Shown: positions 54,601 through 64,000 of the stretch, in pieces
Numbering within the stretch: the stretch's first letter is position 1
Layout: each line of letters begins with the position of its first letter
From: Taeniopygia guttata
Lineage: Eukaryota; Chordata; Aves; Passeriformes; Estrildidae
Direction of reading: 5' to 3'
DNA length: 64,000 nt
NCBI RefSeq assembly: GCF_048771995.1
Contig: NC_133026.1
Coordinates: 95,758,501-95,822,500 of the forward strand
Translations under genes and position numbers: made by a program
The notes under the pieces: generated by a model
The model's database searches: none
Seen by the model: only the letters and a program-made list of their open reading frames with translations
Told to the model about the DNA's origin: nothing

Positions 54601-56509
54601 AAAGTAAAAAAGTTCAGATTCACAGAAGTCAAGCAGTTGAAATAGGCTAAATATTTCTCTTAATATTCCTCAAGAGGACATGCAGGAAATCAATTTTTCT
54701 TCTTACTATGTACTGGGAGTAAATTCAATGTTGCTCTTTACTAGGTCTCCTGGTTTTGCTGCTTGCATCAGTGATGGTTAAGCGTAGAATGAAAAGCAGA
54801 ATCTGGAGTATGCATCAAGTATTTTGAAAAACTATTTTGAAACACTGCAGAATGAACTGAAGACAATTATTGGCTTAAACTATGAGAAAAATATTTTCCC
54901 CCAGCTTCTGGGGTTTTCTTTGTTGTTTTTTCTTTTTTCCCCTCCCCTGAAGACAGTCAGTTGTGATAACACATCTAGTTACCAAATAGAGGTTGATAAC
55001 GATCCTTTTGTTTCTGAGTATGTTCTGATGTGACTGCTAAATCGTGCTTCTATCTTTTGCACATCTGAGCCTCCCATTTTCTCTAGTTGTGCTTCTGCAG
55101 TACTTCAGTCCTCAGGGCAAAGAAAAGCAGTCTTGTCCTGTATTGAAAATCCTTTGTGTAGTGGCTTGGTTGCCCAGAGGGGTGCCTTACATCTCTCCAT
55201 TTTTAGAACTTTAAAAACATAACCAACAAGACAAAACAAAACAAAAAAACCTAAAAATTTTAAATTAAAGCCTGTTTTCATTAGTTGGCGTACACTGAAA
55301 ACCACGTGTCAGCTAGTGGGTGTGTATAAACACAGTGGTGAGGCTGCAGCTGGTCTTCAGACAGAAATATGCTGCTGCTGAAGCAGAGCAGGATCATGTC
55401 ATTTTGGAGTGTACAACCTATCAAGCACTAATTTAGGGCTAGATTGCAGTTTTGATCTCATGCTAGTAGTGAGGAAGATGAACTGTATGCTAACAGCAGT
55501 TCCCAGCGCTGCTCCCTGTTGTGCTGGGAGTGCACACAGAGCAGCTGCTGCTGCCCTCACCAGAGCTGTGCACACCCTCTCCCACACCAGCCCATCTCTG
55601 CTGACATCTGGGTACAAACAGCATCATTGCTTGAACCATGTCAAGGTTGCTGCCTGCCATTAATCAAGCTTCTGTCAATCACTTTTGTCAGGTCCTGATG
55701 AAACAGATGAAGTTCTGAACAGAGCAAAATAAGTAAACAGAAGAATATGCTATCCTTCTTCATTCCTCTGCATACATTTTTGGAGAAATGCTAGCCAAAA
55801 GCTTGTCATTTCACTGAGACATGGCTGTGCAGTGATAGAGCTTTCAGACTGCTTAATGGGTGACTTGCAGCTGAAAGAGAACTTTGGGAAGAACAATCCA
55901 AGACCAAACCTCTCTCTAAATGCTGTCTAATCTGTAAATAGCGAGGTGATATGAACCCACAGCCATCCTTCTACTAAAGTGAGAGACAGTAATAGACCCT
56001 TGACTCATGTGAACTACAAGATTGAGATCTAAGAAAGTGATTTATGGCTCATATTGGACAAACAATTATCTAGCACTAGTCCCAGAGAATCTACACACTG
56101 CTTTTCTGAAAGGGTCACACAGCTCAAATGGTTTCTTAGTGAAATTAGTTATTTTCTAATTGTAAAGCTAATTAAATTGTAAAGAGAGACCTGTTGGCAC
56201 TGGAAACAATATTTAAATTAATCAGATACAGCCTTTTTATTAAAAGATCTGTTGAATTACTTTACACTGGCTGACCCTCTCTACACCTGTCCAATCCAGT
56301 CACCTTCCAGTATCTGTGGAGAATAGCAGAAATGAGAAAATTTCAAGGCATGTTTTTGTGACAAATGTCTCTCTTAGAGATAAGTATGCATCTGCTTCCT
56401 TCAGGTGATGCCTTAGGTTTAACTTTTATATTTTTTAGATTCTGTACTGCTTTAGTGTGTAGTTCTGAGCTCTATATTAAGGGATGGTAAGCTCTCTTCA
56501 CAGAGTAGG
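48641..56509. other. Intergenic, no gene seen
   Basis: AT-rich desert with the inverted repeat at 50.5 kb, a T-rich run near 52.82-52.86 kb and a GC-richer patch near 55.35-55.65 kb. The 126-codon minus-strand frame at 54252-54632 has no recognisable domain or gene context. Confidence 0.6.
50531..50560. repeat. Perfect 11-bp inverted repeat carrying AGGTCA and TGACCT
   Basis: GGAGGTCAGAT at 50531-50541 and ATCTGACCTCC at 50550-50560 are exact reverse complements with an 8-base loop. Each arm contains the nuclear-receptor half-site AGGTCA or its complement. The spacing of 14 between half-sites is not a standard receptor element. Confidence 0.9.
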
Positions 56510-56860
56510 TAGACAAAACAATTCCTTTTCTACCTTGGAACCAAGGACAACCGACCCAAATTTCAGGCCCTAGCACATAAAACAATGTGGACTGAAGAGA
56601 GAAAAAAAGGAAGGATGGGACTTCATAACCTAAAGCTATAATTGGACAATTAACTCCAATATGCTAATGGACCAGAACTTATAAAAATGTAAGACCCCAT
56701 GACTGATTGTCCATTTTGTGACCACCTTGGTTCATCTTGGGTGTAGCCCTGGCTGGGCTCTTGTACTGCCCAAGGTGTGTCCATTGAGGCCTTCTAATAA
56801 ATACCTACTTTATTTAATTCTGTTTAGTCTCTGTTCTAGGTCAGCCTTCACAAGGCATCA
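56510..56860 (+). mobile_element. Solo LTR of an endogenous retrovirus (ERVL-like)
   Basis: The element has a TATA box TATAAAAA at 56680-56687 and a polyadenylation signal AATAAA at 56796-56801. The spacing is right for U3-R-U5. The end ...CTGTTCTAGGTCAGCCTTCACAAGGCATCA with a terminal CA at 56860 is a form I associate with avian ERVL LTRs. No internal retroviral sequence follows, so it is a solo LTR. The 5' end is approximate. Confidence 0.7.
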
Positions 56861-59800
56861 CAGGCAGTGAATAAAGCAAGAGACAGATACTGGGATACTC
56901 TTTCCTCTGCTCCTGACATTAGCAATGGGAAGGTATACACAGCTAGGTGGCCCTTTTGCTATATCCTACATTCAATATACAGAAATTAAATCACAAAAAA
57001 CTGCAACCAAGAAAAAAAAAACCAAACCATAAACCAAGTGAAAACTAAAAAACAATGAGATAAAAAACCTTCAAAAATATCATCATGTAAGGAAATGCAG
57101 ATTTCTGTTCCATAAAGTGAAGAAGCAAAACATTGTACAACAAAAACAGTGTTAGCTGTCCTAGTGACCACCATTATATTATTCATTAAAATGTTAGTGG
57201 ATTCTTCCTCACTAAATATTGGTGTTCGGAACACTTAAATACAACCTGTAAACAGAATGACTTTTCTATGAAAAAATTAAAGTTAAAACATCATATAGTT
57301 TTATCATTGTTTCATCCAAACATGCATATTTTGCATGAAATTTGTTACTAGTTATAGACGAATGTGTGAACTAAGATGGTAAAGAATTCTGTACTGAATA
57401 AAAATATTTTTAGCCCAGCATGTGTCATATATCTCGTATCTTTAAGATACTATTAATAAAGTGTTCCTATATGAAACAAAAAAAGGCATCGGCAAAGATT
57501 GAAAAAACATAATTTTTTGTCATTTACACTTTGAAAACCAATTATTGATAATAGCAGAAAGCTTTTCACATTTTCCTGGTCATGAATATTTCAGACTATT
57601 AACATCCCTTAAAAGTACCTATATTTGAAAAGAAATCCTTGGGTAATGCATGCCATCAGACAATTGACTCCTTTAGGCAACCTGGGCAAAATTAGAGTTA
57701 AAAGAAGGTGCAAATCAGAGACAGGTGAAGACAGACTTAGTGGAAATATTTTCCTTGTATTACTTATACAGACATGTACACACAAATAATAATAAAACTA
57801 AAATAAATATATATATAACCCTATAGTGCTGATGAAACACAGGTGCTAGGTTAGTTTTGCCTTTTTAAGTAACGTTGCTAACAAAGCTTCAGTGTTCTAA
57901 CATATGACCTCTGCTTCACTGAGTGCAACTGAAGTTTCTGCGGTTTATATTTACCATGCTAACCTGGCGAAATTACGGTCAGGAAGAAAAAAAGTAAAAA
58001 TGACAGGCTGGCAGCTCTGCTGGGTGTCATTCTATCAATGTCTCATTTATTCTCTCAGGCTACATATGTCAGTACATTAACAGAGTGCATTCACTACCTG
58101 CAAATGAGCCCATTTCCCCTCTGCTCCTTGTCATTCATTGCCTACTGCCACTGAAGACTGCAGAGACTTCATCTTGCTAATAATCAGCTCTGTGGTTAAT
58201 TCTGGAGGCAGAATACAGTCCATCCAGCTCATTGCTTGGCAGCTATTCTGACTTAGCTGTGTGACATTAGCTAAAACTTATTTTTGTCAGTTCACTAAGA
58301 AAATATCACTAGGTGAAGGCATACATATGGTTACATTTTCAAATTGACTTCTGAAAAATGTTCTCAGGATATTTGGAAAAATGCCTGTTTTAAAGACAGA
58401 ATTGAAGATTAGTACAGAAAATAGGTTTTCTGCACACACTATACAAGTGCTACAGGTGAACTTTAGTATGATGCTTTTGAAAAAGTGCTTAAAGGATCAA
58501 AAAAATATCTCTAAGAGTTGCCATTCAAAACATGCCAGCAGACAGTCTTCAATTTTTAGCAACTCAAAGGGAGATATGAGGCTGAGTAGAAAAACATATA
58601 AGGAATAAAATGGAATGACAATTATATAAAACAAGTTAGATCAATTTACAGAGGAAATTATCAGCAACAAATATCTTTAAGATCTGTAGTCATTAAAAAA
58701 TGTACACATTTTCCCAAGACTGTTTAGTTGTCTTAACAAGCTCTGAAAGCTTGCCAAAAAATTGAGAATCTCACATTGTTCATGTTACTGTCCAAGAACA
58801 TTCAGGCAATTACAGCTCTTGCAGATGTCATGATGTCAGATTTGTGGGCAATGACAAGCTGTGTGATCTTCTTCTGCCTTCACAAACGCTAACTGATCAA
58901 TGTGCAGTATAATCTCCAAAAGTTACTGTGCCTATATAAAAGCATTCAGTAACAAATGAAACTGCCACAGCAATACTTAATAATCTGTCAAAGAATGGCA
59001 TTGCAATATACCTACAGTGCAAGATCCAGTTTCAAGGCCTAGGAAAGTCACATGAGAAATCTAGAAATCAAATCTGTGTTAGGGAAAACATTTATAAATC
59101 TATAAAAGTTATTAAAAATAAGTCTGAATCTGCAATCCGTGCATATACCACTTCATAACTGTGTTTAAGACAGAAATACAAATATTTTTATAATTTTTAT
59201 TATCTTAATTACAGATTTTTTTTCCCAGCATATTTCTTTTGAATCGATCATAGGATGGAGAGCATCTAATTCAATTGTCAAATATTTCAACAAATGACTA
59301 TTGTGTTTTCAACAGTTTTTCAAAAACTAGGAAAGTTGAGAACATAAAGTATATAATTCCAACTGCATCTTCAGTCAAATCACTGCTCTTGGAGTATTTC
59401 TTTTGAGAAATTGTGCCATACTCAAGCCAGGACACAATTTACACTGCAATAGGTGCTTCAGTAATTTTCTCCCTCTTGTAATTTCTGCCTGATGTGAATC
59501 TACAGTGTTTGAAGCATGCAAGCCCCATGTATGGAGAGCAGGCCACCTCTCTTTTGTGTGATGCGAACCATAATTTTGAGAAAAGCGGTAGATTCTTGAA
59601 AAGACAAGAATCTTGGTTGGAAACAGAATCTCATTTCCTCTTCCTTTGGTGCCATTTTTGGCTATTTATTAATTCTAAAGGAAGAATAACATTGGAGAAA
59701 TGTGATGCACTAAACACTGCACTCTTTTTCTTCCGAAGTTAAATTCACAAAATAATGGCCAAGCTTGTGAAAATGACTAGGTGGCTGTGATGTGTAGGGT

Positions 59801-62800
59801 AATGATGTGAGTTTGCAAAACTCACTTTCTGAAGTAAATAAAGAGTATTACTCAGCTTGGGGATACTATTATTGCTAATTAAGTGATAACATTCAAAATT
59901 ATATTGAGCTTTACTAATGTCACCCACAGTTTTTACAAGTCCATAAATTAATGATATAAATTTACTATTCCATCAGTATTTTAAGAAATTATTTCCTGTT
60001 TTGACTGAGTCTTGGTAATTTAATTACATTTACATCAGAATAAAAACAAAATGTCATAATGTGGGCTAAAATGTGAATAGCTTCCAAATTCAAAAACTTA
60101 TTACTTAAATGTTTTTATCCTTTGCAATTATGTACAGCATTAGTATTAGTAGAAAAGAGTAACCTCCATGAAAATTTTACACTTCTCAAGAATATACTGT
60201 TTCCCTGAACAGTAGAGCATCTTCAGATGTTTAATATTATCCAAGCAATAAACTACAGAAGCAGCTCCCTTTAGAATAAACTACCTTTATGAAGCAAGTG
60301 CAGTAAACCATGTGGTAAATTACATAAAAGTAGTAGAGAAGTGCCCTGATACAAACTAAAATTCTAGATGTTTTAATAACATCAAAGATTTTATCAGTGG
60401 TTTATTAATTTTAAATGACATAACCATAAACTTATATATAAAAAGGAAAATATATGTGGCAATTATGTGCCCTGAGCCAAAACTCCTGTGCAATGCACTG
60501 TGCCCTCAAGTGAAGCAAAACAGTTACGTACATTAGGCATTGCATTGCCAGCTCTTTCTGTGAAGTGGATTCAGATTCAATTCACGGCTGTTTAATCCAG
60601 CCTTTTCATTTCAGGGGGAAAAAAAAACCAAAAAACAACTAATCCAAAACATGCTAATGTTCAGTTTAATTTGGCTTTATATTTCCAAAATATAAAGGGG
60701 AGAAGATTTTTACTACCTGTGAAAAGGTAATTAAAAAATCAGATGAGCAAGAAATGCCTTTCCAGGGGGCACTGATCCTGTTGCCCCCAGGTGATGACCA
60801 CAGCCACTGCTGGGGGAGAGTTGCTTTTCCCTGTCTGAGTGCCCTGTCCTGCCCAGAGACCACAATCTCTGCTTTGGTAGGTCAGTGGGCACATCACTGC
60901 CTGTGCTTCCCATGTCTACGGGCCTGTTCTCCATTAATTTGCCTATCCTGTTGTTTTGGGTTTTACTGGCATTGTCTGCATTGACAATCTCCTCTGCCAA
61001 CAAATTCTGCAAGTTCATCACCTGTTAAAATGTGTTTTTATAGGTTTTAAACAAACATCATGGATATGGATTTTCACACTTAGGTTTCTTGAAGACCTTT
61101 TGCTTTGCAGTTCATGGTAGGCATATTGCTATTGACTGACTCACCAAGTACAATCATCTGTATGAAAATAAATTGTCTAGCTATTATTTAGATGCAACCG
61201 TTTTTTCTGCACCACTCTACAAGTCAATTGCATATCTGCATATGCAATTTAGCACAAAAGATGGATCCAGTTAAATGGAAAATTAAATAGGAAAACAGAC
61301 AAATTAGAAAGTCTCACTAGGGAAGAAAATATAAACAATAAATTAATAATATCATAAATGAGCTTCCAAATTTGCATCTGCTCTGCTGCAAATAAAAACA
61401 TTTGAAACATAGTTGAGTATTTTGTACCTGATTTAGAAGCAGTAAAATTCAGGAATTCACATTAAAGTATTTATTGAGATCATGTCACAAACTTTAAGAC
61501 AATGCAATAATTATACGCTATTCCTGGCTGCAGAAAGCACACATCCACAAAAAAAAGAGGGTTTATACATGTATCTTCACTGGCATTAAAAGAAAACCTT
61601 TACAAAACTGCTATCATCCTACTGATTTAGAATACTAATTTCAGGAACTTGGTAGTCAGTTAAAGCAATAAACACACAGCTACTTGTATATGTCCAGGTT
61701 GTCTTTACTGTGCATGTGCAATAGATCCACTACAGCCTACATATATAGATAACTAATAGCTGGGGCTTTGTTTGTTTGTGGTTTTTGTTGGTTTTTGTTT
61801 GTTTGTTTGTTTTAATTTCAGATGTATTTTTTTATATTTACTGATGTATTTTTTTTACAAATAGTAGTGAGTGAACAGAAAAGGATGAGAAAGATTGGGG
61901 TAAGAGCAAGCAAGGTAGGCCTTCAGGGCAAGAAATGATACTTTTAAATGGACTCAAACAAATTGAGAGGCAGACTGAGAAAAGATTATCATACAAGGAT
62001 AATTTTCTTATGTGGGGAAGATTTCATCTTAAGTCTCTTGTACATTTCTACCCCTTTCCATTCCCAATACTCTGAGCTCTTTGCTTTCTCTCCTTCCTTT
62101 TGGCAGTCTTCTTTCAATTGGCATGTCACAAGGTTAGTTTTAAACATAGCAGTCAGTGATGTCTGGGCATTGTAGTCTCTATTTGGTGTTCCTATTAAAG
62201 AAGAACCGAGAATTTATGGGGATTTTTCATCTGATGTGCCCTGATATTTCTTTGTCCGGTTGCTGCTCCTTGAGATAGGTGAAAAATCAGACAGCAGGAA
62301 ATTCCCAAAGAATTGGAAGTTGCAACAGTTAAGTTCAGAAGTACAATAAAGATATTATCAGTAATGGGATCATGTCCCTGTCAGAGAGTTTTTGATATGT
62401 TGATCTTCAGATAACTTTTGATATGTTAAAGGACAGAAGTCAGAGCAGTAAAGAAGGAAAAATATGTTATGAATAGACAGCTTTGAAAAAAGGATGCAGA
62501 GATAATAAGGCTTCATCCTGTAATGAATGAGTCACAGAAATAATAAATAAAAAGAAGACTGAAAACTTAAAAACAACTCAGAAAAAGTTTTTCAAGCTCC
62601 TCTCTCTGTATGACATTCAAAATAAGGGAAATTTAAAATTACAGTGCATCTTATATTGAACGTGTTAAAAGATGGCTTTTGTAAAAGAACCTCTACAAAA
62701 CTGTGAGAATTACAAAGCCATCTTCATTTGTGCACCTGCAGTTACATGCTAAAATGTCATGCACAAAGATGTACAGCAATATCCACTGCCTGTCCACCTT

Positions 62801-64000
62801 TCATCAGTTTATTGGGATGGAACCAATCTGACACAGAGGATATAAAAAAGAAAAAAAAAAAGTTATTTGAATTACAGAAACCAAGCTTGTGAGGAGTCAG
62901 GAGTAGGCAGCTCTTTAAAGTTCATCTTATGCAGAGTGCAGTAAGGAAGGAACAAGGGACAATGTAAATGAGATCAATGACTAATTTTCCCAGTGGTGGA
63001 ACTCCTACACATTTTAACTGCAGATCAGTAAGAATATACTTGGAAGAAAAGATACTCATGTTAAATAATGCCAGTGGAGAGGAAAAAGTCCAACTGGCTT
63101 CAGAAGCAGTCATGGGAATATACAAGCTAAAGGGAACAAGCAGGTAAGAGGGAAAGCAGAGCTGCTAGCATGAGTCCAAAACAGGAGATGCAGACACAGA
63201 GGGAGACAGTGCTCCCAGTAACGAGAGACTCATCTTCCCCTATTTAGGTTGTCTTATAATGCCAGCAATAATTATTGAGCCCATCCACCACTTCTTTTCA
63301 TTTTTAATGTCCAGTAAACTTTTTTCCCTCTGTGTGTGTATGTGTTTTTAGTTACTATTTTATGGAGATATACACTTTCCCCTTAATATATCACTCTTCT
63401 GTTTGTAAAAATTAAAATATTTAAATTGAATACCAGTCTTGAGCCATGATAGCATAAAATGTATTGCACCAGTTGATACAGCAGGCCCCTGGATCAGTTT
63501 TGGGTAAAGAATCATATCTTTTCTGGTCTAAAACAAGAGCAGCAAAACTGAAGCTGCTTTTCAAGGTTAGGAATATTTCTTAAAGTTTAACCTAATTAGC
63601 CTTTGTTTAAGAAAAGTTGACCAAAATGGCCACAATTACAGTGTAGGAATATATTGGCAATGGAGACTGTATGTGTCTCCTCTATGAAATGCTTTTGTGG
63701 CCACCAACACCAGCACTGAAGACAGTGTAAGAAAACTTTTGTTCAATGTAGACTGACCATATTTAAAGAGGTGAGAAGGACCCGGATTGAACACTCCCAC
63801 AGAGGTGAATGATGTAGCTCTTCCTCCTGAGGAAATGTTTTTATTTAGGAAAATGCCTGCCTCCTTAATTCCTTCTCCTTGCTGCAGAAATGAGATACAA
63901 ATCAATTTTATTATTATCACATGGGGTCACATAAAGTTCCCACCAGTCTTATTTGGGGAAATGCGAGGAGCCCAATGTGCATCTGGTTACAGCTCTTCAT
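56861..64000. other. Intergenic, no gene seen
   Basis: AT-rich desert. A block of mixed composition lies at about 57.95-58.26 kb and a GC-rich block at about 60.73-61.02 kb. Both are described under findings. No exon of a neighbouring gene could be recognised. In other vertebrates RTTN lies upstream of SOCS6 in divergent orientation, so its 5' end may lie beyond this window. Confidence 0.55.
61770..61814 (+). repeat. (TTTG)n-like microsatellite
   Basis: Repeated TTTG and GTTTTTG units interrupted by GGTTTTTGTTGG. It is ordinary simple sequence. Confidence 0.85.

Noticed and set aside
54252..54632. 126-codon minus-strand open frame
   Set aside because: No recognisable domain, AT-rich composition, no CpG promoter or splice context. 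Probably chance.
1..64000. tRNA, rRNA, CRISPR array, bacterial-style operon or phage content
   Set aside because: None seen. Sequence character is vertebrate nuclear throughout.

Overview
This is vertebrate nuclear DNA and almost certainly comes from a bird. It is AT-rich with sparse genes. It holds CR1-type LINE remnants and LTR fragments of the kinds common in avian genomes, and one clearly recognisable gene, SOCS6. The LTR at 47.8-48.6 kb resembles elements I associate with songbirds and their relatives, so a passerine or other neoavian is plausible. That narrower placement is an inference.

SOCS6 lies on the minus strand and accounts for about half of the window. Its promoter and untranslated exon 1 sit in a strong CpG island at about 31.3-32.8 kb. 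Intron 1 is about 22.2 kb (9893-32092). A single exon holds the end of the 5' UTR with three short chained upstream ORFs, the complete 533-residue coding sequence (8166-9767), and a long AU-rich 3' UTR that probably ends near 3.88 kb. The 5' splice donor, the 3' acceptor and an in-frame stop upstream of the start codon can all be read directly.

The layout is as follows. Positions 1-3.9 kb lie downstream of SOCS6 and contain a CR1 3' end. Positions 3.9-9.9 kb are the terminal exon. Positions 9.9-32.1 kb are intron 1, with two CR1 remnants, a possible LTR fragment, a 36-base A tract and small tandem duplications. Positions 31.3-32.8 kb are the CpG island. Positions 32.8-64 kb lie upstream of SOCS6 and are gene-free as far as I can see. 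They contain three LTR-like elements, perfect inverted repeats and a few blocks of higher sequence complexity that could be regulatory.

I found no tRNA, rRNA, CRISPR array, operon or second protein-coding gene. I also found no evidence of a new biological system. The points most worth a second look are the chained upstream ORFs of SOCS6, the upstream LTR pointing towards SOCS6, and several perfect inverted repeats in the upstream desert.
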